From assembly GCF_021130785.1 (NCBI RefSeq), contig NC_060214.1, positions 47,119,001 to 47,183,000 on the forward strand: 64,000 nt of DNA, written 5' to 3'. The stretch comes from Homalodisca vitripennis. Taxonomy: Eukaryota; Arthropoda; Insecta; Hemiptera; Cicadellidae. The position numbers and the translations under genes are program-made. The notes beneath the pieces are model-generated. The model was not told where the DNA came from. It made no database searches and saw only the letters and a list, made by a program, of their open reading frames with translations. Below, piece by piece: positions 12,061-23,935 of the stretch (positions within the stretch are counted from its first letter, which is position 1; the number at the start of each line of letters is the position of its first letter).

Positions 12061-12249
12061 ATCTGTATAATCCTTTGGTACATCCAATAGATTTTTTATT
12101 TTATATTGTGTAGTGTATGAATAGGTATTCATTCGAAGGCTAATAATAAATGTAATATATTTTTAAGGACAGGAGAACACACAAATCATAACTGCACGAT
12201 GCTTTACTTTTAGTTACCTAACACTTGTAGCCTAACTACTCGTAAGATA

Positions 12250-12450
12250 TCTCTAGAAACTTTTCATACATAAACGTAATATTGTGCATAAAAATGTATG
12301 TATACATAGACAAGAAAGATTTATATCATTGTACATATCCATCAGTAGGACTTGGCTGAACATGTTATGCAATCTGCCTATGTTTTGAAGCCTGTTACGT
12401 GCCATTTGGAGTGGCGTACTCCTAACTTGTTCTTCACTTACTTTTAAGAT
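12250..12450 (-). repeat. Possible fragment of repeat family A
   Basis: On the minus strand this region contains GAACAAGTTAGGAGTA, exactly as in family A near 45980 and nearly as at 39185. A diverged continuation through a GTAAC...TTnnAAnnnAG block follows. The overlapping 75-codon minus frame (12253-12480) includes an E-E-Q-V-R-S-T-P-L-Q stretch but no family that I know. Confidence 0.35.
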
Positions 12451-12859
12451 TGTGATTATAACAATTGTGTTATAACACATGTATGTGTAAATTCTTCATT
12501 GCGTTTGATACAGAATTAATAAGTATATGTAATGTTCATAGTATAAATAGGATAGCCATGTAGTTTAAGGCCCGTTGAGTGACGTCAGCTATAAAAGTAC
12601 TCCTATAATGTAAGCAATGTTCTGGAGTTCCGCGCATCAAAAGCCGCCAGAGTGATGATGCATAACGTGACTGATCAGGCTGTAATGTAAGTCATTCAAA
12701 TAATAGGTCAGACTGACTGATCACAGTCAGAGTTTCACCGAATTGCCCAACAAATTTAAAATTATAACCAACTAGCACCAGTTAAACTAAAAATAATAAT
12801 ATTAGCACATTTGAACACTATTAATAATTTCATTATTCAAGTTGATATCCATTCATTCA
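12451..12859. other. Mixed-composition stretch
   Basis: Bases 12560-12740 are GC-richer and contain paired GTGACTGATCAG and GACTGATCACAGTCAG words, a small inverted pattern. No gene seen. Confidence 0.3.
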
Positions 12860-13290
12860 TAACTTTAGATTGATGAGGCCTTTTTTGCCGTCACCTTGTT
12901 TCTGCCGTGACGATTTCTATGCACTATTGGCCTCTGGACAGTCGTAAGAGTTTGGTCGGCGACTACAGGCATATTTTGACCTTTATTCTATAGTTCAGTT
13001 TTAATAATTAGGATTGTGTTTAGTTTTTTCATTGCATATATTTGAAGTAGACACACAACATAGTGGTTGTGATTCCTGACTTTATGCGTGTCACAACATT
13101 CTGGTATGAATTGTTTATTTTAACCTAGTTTGTAATTATGGGTTAGGTTAGTTATTTACCTGAAGACGAGATAAGATTTAGATTTCGATTTAGTGTTACT
13201 GATTTTTTGTATCATTGAACAATGGCAAATGTTCGGAAAAATCCTGTTTCCTTAACAATCCTTCCATCTTCAAAAACAATCTTCAAACAA
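12860..13290 (+). repeat. Dispersed repeat family E, copy 1
   Basis: Near-complete reverse complement of 30225-30600. Shared words include TTTTAACCTAGTTTGTAATTA, GGTTAGTTATTTACCTGAAG, GTGTTACTGATTTTTTGT, CAATGGCAAATGTTCGGAA and ATCCTGTTTCCTTAACAATC. The pair shows a mobile element present in both orientations 17 kb apart. I cannot assign a class. Confidence 0.75.
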
Positions 13291-14841
13291 AGAATACAGC
13301 TGAAATACAATTTCAAATACATTTTAAAATAAGTTCATGACGTGCAATTGTACGGTCTACTATAAGTAAAGATATTAATAAAATAGCTGAAATGTATATA
13401 TTTCATATTAATTACATCCAAAATAGTCATGGTTTCTTAGAATAGAACATTTGTTAAACAAAACTGCACTTAGTTCAATGTCAAGTTTTAAAAGTATATA
13501 CGCATATCACATGTTCCAAAAATGATTAAACTTCAGTTATTTTCTATCTGCGAACCACCTCTTTTCAATTTTCCAGTTTAATCCGCCTATATAAGCTTTT
13601 CAATAGAGGATTCACCGACATGTTTGAATAGAACCAATTGGTTTGTTCTCCATTTGAATGAGCTTTTGTTTGAATTCATCGTTTTTTAATAAAGCTGATG
13701 AAAATGCTATATCAAAACTGACACAATATTTAAAATATTAAAAATCGTTTTAAATAACAGAACAGGTTTTAAGGTCATATTTAAGATCCATTTATAGCAC
13801 GTTTAAGATAGTTTATGACAACAGATTAACACACATTATCTCCTATTGACATTTATCTATTAATAAAATTGTCTGTTTTACTAAATATTTATAGTCTCCA
13901 TCTTTGCAATTCTAATCAGGCACATGTGTGTTAATATGTTGAATATGTTTTACATCCTTAAATATTTCATCGATTTCAATGATATATAGCTGTGAGGAAT
14001 TCTCCAATTGTTTAAGGGTTAAAAATATTTTAACTATCTTACAAGCTACAGATGTGCTTACTCACAGCATTGTCACATCCCCAGAGTATGTTGTAAGTAA
14101 GCCTTTACTACTTGGAATTTTACATAGTGTAAAATTAACAATTTGTTTACACGTACAATACTAAGTAGTACAGAATAATTTACTTTGATCTGTGATCTCT
14201 TACATGAGGTTTATTGGTAAGCTGGAATTTTTACGTTGGTAAATAAATGGGAAAAGTAAATATTAACAATTTATTTTGACCGAAGTATTTGTCATGTATG
14301 ATAGAGTACACATTTGATGTTTAGTTTATTTATTATTCAATAAATTAAAGAGTATGCCATGTGGTGCTATAAACAGTTGAATAACACAACAGCATCGGAA
14401 ATTCTATAATAAAGTTTATTTATGTACTGGAAACATGTGTTTTTGCTTATTAAGTCTGTCTCAAGCTTGGAACTCAAAGACACGGTAAAGAGCTCCCATA
14501 CTGTTCATGGAGTAACTGGAAAACTTGGAGCCAGTTTATATAAGTCAAGAGGCACTATTCCATAAAGAGCATGTCTTGTCAACTTGCACTCAATTTGCAT
14601 GTTGAATGTCACCAGCACTTCGCATATATATATACCAAAAACATGAAAAAACTTTTAATTGATTTTTTTAGTTAAGTTTTAAATAACAAAATGCTATCAC
14701 CTGTTTATATAATAAATTTCACAATTATGAGCGCTGTGAGGATTAGTGAAATGGGTGTTAGTGAAATAAATAGTCGTAAATATGTTTGGAATGAATGAGG
14801 AAATTACTCAGTGACCGAAATAAATTTAGTTTTTTGATACG

Positions 14842-14844
<3 letters not shown>
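13291..14844. other. AT-rich stretch with a possible family B relic
   Basis: Mostly AT-rich. Bases 14450-14630 contain ATTCCATAAAGAGCATG and GTCAACTTGCACTCAATTTGC, which weakly resemble the reverse strand of family B (2370-2660). No gene seen. Confidence 0.3.

Positions 14845-14910
<66 letters not shown>
14845..14910. repeat. (TA)n microsatellite
   Basis: About 33 uninterrupted TA units. Confidence 0.95.
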
Positions 14911-14911
<1 letters not shown>

Positions 14912-15010
14912 TTCTGTAATGCCAATCGGCTTCAATACTCTTCGAAGTATTTATAGTGTACACAAAAAAGAATCAAAAATTCAGTGCTCATGTTTAATTT
15001 TCGAGTTGAC

Positions 15011-15045
15011 ACAACCCTTCTTCAGAACACACTGAATAAGGGTTG

Positions 15046-15046
<1 letters not shown>
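15011..15046. repeat. Perfect 9-bp hairpin between two TA tracts
   Basis: ACAACCCTT (15011-15019) is the exact reverse complement of AAGGGTTGT (15038-15046), with an 18-base loop containing CTTCAGAACACACTG. Confidence 0.8.
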
Positions 15047-15076
<30 letters not shown>

Positions 15077-15140
15077 TTACATACACATATATGTATATAT
15101 ACATACATATAAATGTATATATATATGTATATATAAAGAA
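15045..15140. repeat. TA-rich compound microsatellite
   Basis: TATATA tract with interspersed CATACA/GTATAT units, directly after the hairpin. Confidence 0.9.
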
Positions 15141-17933
15141 ATAAATGTTTGTCTGTATGTATTTTAAAGAATAATAAACTATTTGACCGATCGTTATAAA
15201 AGCTCGTATGTATAAGTATTTTTTTACCGGGAAGTTTTATATGCTGTGCCCATTGATGTAACTCGCCATTAGGCGGGCGCTGCAAAAGCTAAAATTGTAA
15301 AAGCGCTTGCAAATTATAAACTGCAATTAAGTATATTAAATAGCCAAACATTATTAGAAGGCGCTAAGTTATAATGTACAATTGTCTTTAAAATCAATTT
15401 ACGTTTGAAGTTAAAGGTTGAGCGTTAGACCACTCCATAATAAAGTGTATGTACATATACCATGGTTATAAACATGCAAATGTGACAGACTTTCTTGTCC
15501 GTAGCAAGAAGACAAACTACATCGGAATATTAAATCAAATTCACTTGAACCAGAAGTGACCATATACGGGCAAAGCTTACGAAAAGCGTACGAAATCGTG
15601 AGAAACAGGTATTATTTTCATAAAAAATATTAAAACTTTTCTACTTTGCATTGTCATAATTGATAAAATTCTATACTTTATGCTTTAAAAAATGAATGAT
15701 TATAAAACTAAATGTTACCCTATAACTGATTTTACTTCGGACATGCGTGCATCTCAGTGCAAATCCATTGTTTGTGTAAAATGTTTATTTATGTTGGGGA
15801 TATATGTTTCCGTCAGTATTCTTATCTGTTCTTTATATTCCTTAATAACGGCTAAACTGCAATTAACGCAGTACAGTTGAAGTTGTCAAAGACGAACTGT
15901 GTCGTAGATAAACATAACGCCCGCCAGTAACATTTAGGTAGGTTGTAGTCGAAGAGAAACGAAATCGTTTTACAATCGACTTTTGTGTTTCAATGTTCCT
16001 ATTTATGTCATATTAGCTTGTATCTGGCGCCAGGCAAAATATAATTTTCTTGGTTTGATCAATTTTTAATTCAGTAAAGCAATTATAATAAATTTACATT
16101 TTGTTGAAGATGACAAAGATATAGTTTGGTATGCAAGCTAATTCAGTTACAAGTTATGTATGCAGCAGAATGTAACCCAGATGCAAATCCAGCGACAGTC
16201 TAGTTGTTGTTTCTTGTCTGTGTTTTGTTCAGTGACTTGGCACAAACTAACTATTCAGATTCCCGCCAACTCTCTGTCTGTCTGTATGACCAGACATAAT
16301 TATCTCGTCATATTGTTCTTCAACGTATATCAGGAAAATCGTGTAATCTTAATGACTTAAGATGAAATTTGCAAACACATAAGAGTACAATAATTATGAA
16401 TGAGGCAGTATTTTTACCCTAATGACTCAGTGAAGAAATGTTATTGTCAAATGGTTACATATAACGATAAGAAATTTAAGATCTTGCATGGGCTTGATAA
16501 TTCCAGAAAGAATACAGGTAAAGAAATAAAACGCTTTACATCATTACTGCAAGTTTTATGAATTTCCCTTTAATCGTTCGGAAATGATGGAGCCCGTGCG
16601 TAATTTTCTTTTACACCCTGTATAATGAATGTAGAGCCTTTTTTATCAATGGTAATACACCATTTTACAGATAAGGATATTAAGGTGTGGCAATATAAAT
16701 TATGGAAAAACAATACAAGAGTGTCAATAACATGTTGCAAACACGCCAACCAACATGTGCAACAATAAATCAAATCAATATGCAAACTTAATAAACTAAA
16801 ACAATGATTCAATAGCCGGTGGTATTGCGTGGAAAACCATATACATAATAATAAAAATAACAGTATTAACAAGAATAGCAATAGCTAACATAAGAGTAAC
16901 AATGAAGCAACGTCAACGTACATAAACATTAAAGCAACAAGTAACTTCTCCATAATAAATAAGATTAATAGACTATTTAAGCCTTCACTTAAATAGTAAT
17001 TTTAATGCTTGTTACTGTTGTTTTTGCGGAGGGCTTGATTTATTCCATAAAATTAAGCAAAGACCCATTTTTTCTTCTTTTCTGTGCGTTTTTTTACTAC
17101 CGGAAATCGATTATGGCTATTATAGGTAAAAAATAGATTATAATTCATACTGAACACAACGTGCTGAGCGTAAGTTTACAAAATTGAATTTGCTATTGTA
17201 ATGTAGTCAGGTTTCATTAGCATAAATTATGCCCTTATTTATCACCATTAATGTATCTGAAGAGTGTTTCGTATACGATTTAAAAAGCTTACGCCTATGA
17301 CGACCATATTATTTGGCAGGAAATTGCGTACGAAGCCGCAAATAAGTACTAAGGCTCGTATACTTATATTGAAACTAACCTGTAAAGACCGAAATCGTTC
17401 TTAAACACTAAAATCATGTCAGCCATTGAGAAACTTTCGTAATTAATTTCAAAATATAATTATGACTTTGTCTTTCACAAATTCTCATAAACAGCGCTCA
17501 TTTCAGTAAGTTTCTCATAAGCAATAATAGTTTAAACATGGAACTCTTCAAAATAAAATTACTTTTCTAGAATTGAAAGTAGTGCGAATACATAAACTAA
17601 AAACGTATTAAGGTCACGTTACAATTCTTTAGGTTCTTTGATTAATAAACAGTCTACGCTAATCTTTTTCCTTGATTTATTTCTTGTTCTTTGAAATTTC
17701 TTTTGGTACACTTAATAGAAGTAATTGTTTGTTTTTTTCAATCTTCAATGAATAAACAAAGAATTAAACTACTAGTTTAGGAAAAATTCAAGAAAACTCA
17801 GTTGTATATCATGTACGTAAAAGTTATATAATTTAAATTGCTATAAATGGAGTAATCTAACTCCTTCTGTAAGATGAAAGGCTGGGAAAAATGTGTAAGC
17901 ACGGTGGGCTGACTACTTAGTTTTCAAAATAAG

Positions 17934-17936
<3 letters not shown>
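15141..17936. other. AT-rich stretch, nothing firmly recognised
   Basis: Short open frames at 15692-15880, 16160-16360 and 16570-16881 show no domain. The last has low-complexity leucine-rich composition. Bases 16608-16622 contain ACACCCTGTATA, a word common at ends of some Tc1/mariner-type elements, but no partner end was found. Confidence 0.3.

Positions 17937-18009
<73 letters not shown>
17937..18009. repeat. (AC)n microsatellite
   Basis: About 36 AC units, followed by a GTGTGTACATATATAC transition. Confidence 0.97.
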
Positions 18010-18012
<3 letters not shown>

Positions 18013-21000
18013 TTGTGTGTACATATATACATATATAACAGTATGTTTGACGTCACTTTCTAGTATGGGATAAGCCATGTATAAGGATTTTTACATTTTT
18101 GAAGGGGACAAGTGTAAGAAAAGTGAGGGAGTTCATAACAAGTTTATTTAAACTAAGCAGGTCCTGAGGTGACGACTCTTAGTTTTAATTCATTGCGTTA
18201 TTCGCTAATTTTCTATAAATGACAACAGCCTAATTTCAATAGCGACTGACATTTAAAAGTACTTCCTCCATCAGAAAAAGTTCTTAACAAATGCAAGGCG
18301 AAGTTTAATAAACTAATCTGTAATGGACAGTGGAGAAATCGTTAATAACAAAGCTCTGTTGCTCGTTGCTTTGAAGTTCCAATCGGCACTCTACATAAAT
18401 CCTCGAACATGACGATCTCTCTGCTAAACACTAGAATATTTAGCAGCTATTTCGGAGCAACTATAATGGTATTCATTTAGTATTAATCAATATTTTAATG
18501 TTAACTAAAACCTTGTTTCCACTAATGTATGCCCTATTTGATATCGAAGTGGATCAAAAAGACTCATTACTTAAACAAATTTTGTTTACTTAATTGTCTC
18601 AAAATTCGTTTACTGGTTTTATTCATATTAGACATAAGAAAGGTAACGTATACTCAACATTATTGATGCTTCTGATTGAGGAAACATATCCATTTTTCAT
18701 CGATGTACTTCAGAAAATCACGATGGTGACTTCTACTTTAGTGATATGTAGGAGGGCTAATACACGATATTTCAGTGCTGTATCAAAGTAACACTGTCAA
18801 ACGATTCCAATGTTTCACTTCAATTTTTATTAACTGTTTATAGATGATAATATGTTTAGTATATATCAAGTATGACTTTATACGAGGTATGGAGTTTCAA
18901 ACAATACAAACTTTGTACGGAATGATATTGTTTGAATTTTAGAATTATTTTAGAGTTATTGATTCTTTAGTGGGAGTTTCTGACAGTTTATATATTTAAC
19001 ATACGTGTGTAAAGCAGCACCTTCTGTTATACTTTGAATGCAGAATATACTAAAACATAATGAGCAAGGAGTAACTATTTTTATTAATGTGGCCGAATCT
19101 GATTTCTTTTAGATTAAATAATCATCTAATAAATGTGAATTGTTATTAGCATGGCAAAATTTTTCGAATTATTTTTACGAGGGATATTTATTACTGATCA
19201 AGTCATATTCCACGTATTTCTCCATTTTAATTCCAACCCCAGAAGGTATTCTGTGTTTTATATCCTCAAATACAATATATTATAATTTTACATGTACGTT
19301 AAGCGTACTAGATAGGTAATATATGAATATTCTGATATTATATGAAAATATTAGATAATTAAACTGAATATTTAACGAGTCTTCATATTGTGATATAAAA
19401 CTGTAATCTGTTGTATACACAATAATGTGTAGAAAATTGTAATACAATTTTGGTATTACGTTAACTAATTGAGATATTGCTATATTATATTATGTTTAGC
19501 TAGATATTCTAAATACGAAGAATATTTTTAATTTTTGTTCTGTAAAAAAATACGTTGAAAAACAAAAGCCTGGAAGACAATGTGGAACAGGACTTGCCTT
19601 GCATTAGTAAACAGTATGTGTCACTCTGTGTAAAAACTCGCCTTTCTCCCTTATACAGTATTTATATAGAAGCTGCATCTCTTTAATTTGTGATTTTAAA
19701 CTACTGCATTTTTGTCTCTACTTTTATTTCTATCTAATTTATTTATTCAACAATGGTATTTATTCAGATTCAAGTGCCTAGTTTTAATTTCTAAAATGTA
19801 AATTAAAAATCGATAAATATTATCTGAAAATATTGTAACACTCTCAATACTTTCATCCTATACACTAACGGCAATGATTTCTTAGATAGGTTCATATCTG
19901 TCTGATTTAAACCTTACAATTGAACCTATACTGGCTACAGCAAAAGTTTATTTTGTTACTTACCTACAGGTGTCCTGGAGCATGGACTGAAAAAGTCAAG
20001 GCCTTGGGGGTAAATGTTGATCAATAGCTGTAGATTTCTGCGGGGGATGACTGTTAGAGTAGATGTCCTCCCTTGGTTCCATAGGGTTTTTAAAATCCTA
20101 GATATGTGAGATTATTTCCTCTGTCATTTGACTGGCATAGGTTGGAAAAGAGGCTTTTTTCCCATAACAACACATGTAAAGTGCGCTTAATAGCAGGAGT
20201 AATTTGGAATTTCGAAAGGATGCGACCCCAACCTACGGACATACCCTTGCTAATTATTGTGTGACTCTTGTAGTTCCGCAATACTAATCAAGTAATTAAA
20301 AAAAATACATTTGATTTGAAAATATTTAATAACCTTCATGCAGCAGATAAGGACTTTGTCAGTTAACATTCTTCTGAAACTAAACCAATGAAAGTTTTAT
20401 TAGTAAAACGTGTTTTTAGCACTACTCAATGGAATAATGATTTTACTTTTACAAGTTACAATCACTAGAATTTTAATGTTGAATAATTTTATATCGCATT
20501 AAGGAAATAAAACTTGATGTGTCTCAATAAAAAGGTGAATTAATATCAAATTCAAACTAAAGGGCAAGTTTGGTCTTCAAGTTGCGCTGTGAATGCTAGC
20601 CTTTAAATATTTTAAACTGTATGGAAGATTGAAACATTCAATTTATTTTAATGGCTTTTAATGCAGAAACTACTTGTATAACTTTTCCTGAAAGGTTTAT
20701 TTTCAACCAGATATATTTAAAATGCGTTTAAAGCTTTCAGCACCAATCTTCTTATATGAAGATATTTTAGTTACATTCCAATTCTACGTGGAAAGCACAA
20801 TTAGTCTTTTTTGTTTGAACTGTACAATATTCTTTTAATCATTTCATGCCAAATGTGTTTATCAAAATAGCCATAGATCTTCACAGACTTTCACGTTTAA
20901 TTTTCTTAATTATCCCTTTTGAGTAGTAACTTTACTGCCTAAACAGTTTTTTAAGTAAGTGTATACTATCTCAAGTATATTATCACATCTAAACTTTCAA

Positions 21001-21189
21001 TTCAGACCAAACATGTAGTTGGATGTCCTTCAGCCTCTTAGTTGCATCAGCACTAACGTAACTGGTTCCGGAAATATCTATTCGGTTGTTCTAAAAAGCT
21101 CTTTTATCTATTCTTACATCAGTTACATTAATTTTCAACAATCCTTAATAACTGGTACACTGGAAGTTTGCTTTAACCCATCTTCTAAC
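18010..21189. other. AT-rich stretch, nothing firmly recognised
   Basis: No gene. Bases 19960-20280 are GC-richer and hold a 63-codon minus frame with no recognisable family, probably a repeat relic. 20990-21190 may be the decayed upstream part of the LINE fragment that follows. Confidence 0.3.
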
Positions 21190-21465
21190 TAAAATCCCAT
21201 AACCCGCTTTTCCACAAGACTACATACCCATTACCATTATTGTCTATGGATCTTGAATGACTAGTGCATTGCCAAATATCTCAGTTTGTTTAATCACAGG
21301 GTATTCTCGACACTCTCTGCTGAGGTTCTTTCGTGGATGGAGTCTTATCTGAATGTGAGACAGTAGTGTGTTTTGGTTGATGAAAACAAATATGCAGGCA
21401 CCTGTACATGTGGTGTGCCAAGGGTCAATTATTGGTTCCTTCCTGTTTGCATTTGGTACATTCCT
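21190..21465 (+). pseudogene. LINE reverse-transcriptase fragment 1
   Basis: Conceptual reading of the plus strand, with frame changes, gives E-V-L-S-W-M-E-S-Y-L near 21325-21354. Then C-G-V-P (21409-21420) is followed, after a short deletion and frameshift, by G-S-I-I-G-S-F-L-F-A-F-G (about 21423-21457). This is the LINE reverse-transcriptase palm block SWxxSYL ... GVPQGSxxGPxLF. The Q of GVPQG is lost and at least one stop is present, so the copy is dead. Weak upstream similarity (I-L-N-D near 21247) fits the same domain. Jockey/CR1-like non-LTR element; class inferred from motif spacing only. Confidence 0.6.
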
Positions 21466-21789
21466 TGTACCAGTAAAATTGGTACTTCCTGGAAAACAGT
21501 TATTAACTTTATATGAGCCTTCATTTTAGCTGGAAAAAACTAAAGTGCACGTATCGCTTTCTTGGACAATCTCAGTCATTCACTGTGGTTAAGGTAATTT
21601 CTATCTTCATAAATATACTCATTCAAATAACTGCTAAGTTTCATATAATCAAGTACCTTTTTACAGTTATTCAATGATAAAGGGTGTGGTGAAATTAAAC
21701 AATTAAATAATTTAAGAATTGTCTATAATCCTAAATCCTACCTGCTATGCTAAAGAATAGTATATATACCTTTAATCCATATAGGCAGT

Positions 21790-22095
21790 GTTAATGCCGC
21801 CTGAATAAATTTAACAGGAAATATTTCTAGTAGTACAAAGTTATATCAGATAGCAAAATGTTGAGAACAGATTCCAAAAATTTCAACTTAGTTTAAAAGG
21901 TTTAAAACCAATTACTGTAGTGAAACATGCAATGAACGAGTTATTGGTTACCCACAGCGGAATAAAGAGGTTACATCAGACCGGAAGTGCCTGGGCGGCG
22001 GCCGGAAGTGGGAGCTGCAGCCAGTACCCCATACTGTACAATACCACACAGAACCAAACATTAATGTTTACCACTGGGGTTTAAAAAAAAACTCA
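21790..22095 (+). repeat. Dispersed repeat family F, copy 1 (ETS-like sites)
   Basis: Direct copy of 23590-23935. Shared words are AGTTATATCAGATA/AGTTATACCAGATA, AATGAACGAGTTATTGGTTA / TTAAACGAGTCAGTGGTTA, and GGTTACATCAGACCGGAAGTG. The AT-rich first half ends in a GC-rich segment with CCGGAAGTG at 21981-21989 and 22002-22010. Confidence 0.75.
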
Positions 22096-22515
22096 ATTAA
22101 AAGAGAAACCGTGTTAAATTATTTATTCAAAACTGGTAATTGAACATGATTACTCCTTCATATATTCTAATGTAAATTAAATTGAAAAATATTATTTCTT
22201 ACACCTGCAAGTCTTGCTTAATTTATATTTTTAGCTCAAGGGAAGGAAAATAACTATGTTACATTGCATCGAGTATACGAAAAATAATGACACAGATTTA
22301 AAATCCATAAAATGCAAAGTTATCACACACATTCTATAAACCTGAAGTTTAACGTGAAAGAGTTTGGAGAGAAAGCTAGTATTCTTGAACCATCGTATGG
22401 GTTAAGTACCTGATGGTGTCCCTCCATGTCTATTACTTTTATAATACTCTATACCGTATACTCAAACCCTATTAAATGGGTTTGTGGACGAAGGGCTATT
22501 TGTTGACATCTAATA

Positions 22516-22619
22516 CATACATTTCATACATTTTGTACATATTTAGAAATTTCATGGCAAACGTTATATTAAACATTACAGGCCAGTATTTATCTGAACT
22601 ACACTGTATGAAATGTATG
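22516..22619. repeat. 15-bp perfect inverted repeat, 74-base spacer
   Basis: CATACATTTCATACA (22516-22530) is the exact reverse complement of TGTATGAAATGTATG (22605-22619). Confidence 0.8.
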
Positions 22620-22749
22620 AAGTCATTGATTTGGCTCATCAAAGAATTAAAAAAACATTTCCTTTTAAAAAGAACGGCATAACCTTTTGGATAGTACATC
22701 TGCTAATATTGCCTTGCCTTCCACACCACAGGGCGTACTCTTGCTCTAA

Positions 22750-22960
22750 CTCCGTAGTCTGTGTCAGCCAGTTCTGGAGTTCCACAAGTGTTATTTAACA
22801 TTTTTATGACACACATTGTGGTTGATAGCGATGTAGAAATAATGCATTTTGCTGACGACATCTAAGTGTATACCATTGTGCGAGACACAGTATCATCACT
22901 AATGTTACTTCAGCTGTGACTTTCACAATCCTATTCCAAAACCACACATCACTGGAAATT
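22750..22960 (+). pseudogene. LINE reverse-transcriptase fragment 2 (FADD box)
   Basis: A single frame from 22773 reads S-G-V-P-Q, then V-L-F-N-I-F-M (22788 on). It continues to M-H-F-A-D-D-I (22842-22862), a stop at 22863-22865, and V-Y-T-I-V-R-D after it. GVPQ...LFNIF...FADD is the catalytic core of non-LTR reverse transcriptases; the two aspartates at 22854-22859 are the metal-binding pair. The usual GSVLGP after GVPQ is deleted. It repeats the GVPQ block already present in the fragment at 21190-21465, so the two come from different insertions rather than one split element. Confidence 0.7.
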
Positions 22961-23589
22961 TAACTATTATTTTTAAATGAAACATTTTGAATAATAACAT
23001 TTGTTCTTAAACGATTTGTTAATATTTTTTTTAATATGGGCGGTTGCTTTCCATTTAAGGTTTTAAGCAATATGATTGTAATACTATTGTTAATAAATCT
23101 CTTTTAATTCCTGAAGAGTCTCCTTCATCTTTCCCTCTCCACCATCTTACTCTTTCCCTTAAATTATAGTACTGTTATCTCTCTTGTACAATAAAAAAGA
23201 AAATAATGTTACTAACTTCCCCCCACCATAGGTGAAATGACGAGAGAACGTTCCATAGGGATGATGAGAGGAAGTGGGTGGGGTTAGGAGACGGGTGACA
23301 CTTTGGCTAACAATTTACATTGTGCCGTAATGTACTTAGTTTTCGATCATCTCTTTCATGCCCTCTAAATTATCGATATAATCGATACACTAAAATCCAG
23401 TCTTTTAGCGTGCAAAGGAAAAACCCGTGGGCTCTTATAGAATCACTTTAATATTTCATTTCATCGTTATATTTTAAATTCAGAACAATTTTAGTAACTC
23501 AGAAATTTTACCGGTTTTATAACTAATAACCATAATGACGCAGGCATCAGATCCATCTTTAAAAATTGGATGCCTTCTTGAGCAACGAT

Positions 23590-23935
23590 TACCGTGGGTA
23601 GAGTAACTTTAATAGGAACTATTTATAATACTAGAAAGTTATACCAGATAACAAAATGTTGAGACTGTTGAGGAGAGATTTCAAACTTTCAAAACTTGCT
23701 TTAAAAAGTTTAAAGCTGATTAGTATAGTAAAACGTGTATTAAACGAGTCAGTGGTTACCCGCAGCGGATTAAAGAGGTTACACCAGACCGGAAGTGCCC
23801 GGAAGGTGGCCGGAAGTGGGAGGAAGTGTTGGGTCAACCGCAGCCAGTCCGCTCATACTGTGCAGTGTGCAGTACCACCGAACCAAGCATTAGTGTTTAC
23901 CAAGGGGGGTTGAGAAAACCCTATTTAAAAGATTT
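23590..23935 (+). repeat. Dispersed repeat family F, copy 2 (ETS-like sites)
   Basis: Better preserved second copy of 21790-22095. It contains an 85-codon plus frame (23656-23913) and an overlapping 68-codon minus frame, neither with a known domain nor preserved in copy 1. CCGGAAGTG occurs at 23789-23797 and 23810-23818, with CCCGGAAGG and AGGAAGTG nearby. Confidence 0.75.

Noticed and set aside
15022..15285. 87-codon minus-strand frame with Y-I/I-Y runs
   Set aside because: Half of it is the TA-rich microsatellite.
16570..16881. 103-codon minus-strand open frame rich in leucine
   Set aside because: Low-complexity composition, no domain, no splice or promoter context; likely chance in AT-rich DNA.
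21190..22960. One single split LINE
   Set aside because: Both fragments contain the GVPQ block, so they cannot be adjacent parts of one element.
23631..23837. 68-codon minus frame opposite the 85-codon plus frame
   Set aside because: Neither strand is conserved as protein in the other copy of the repeat.
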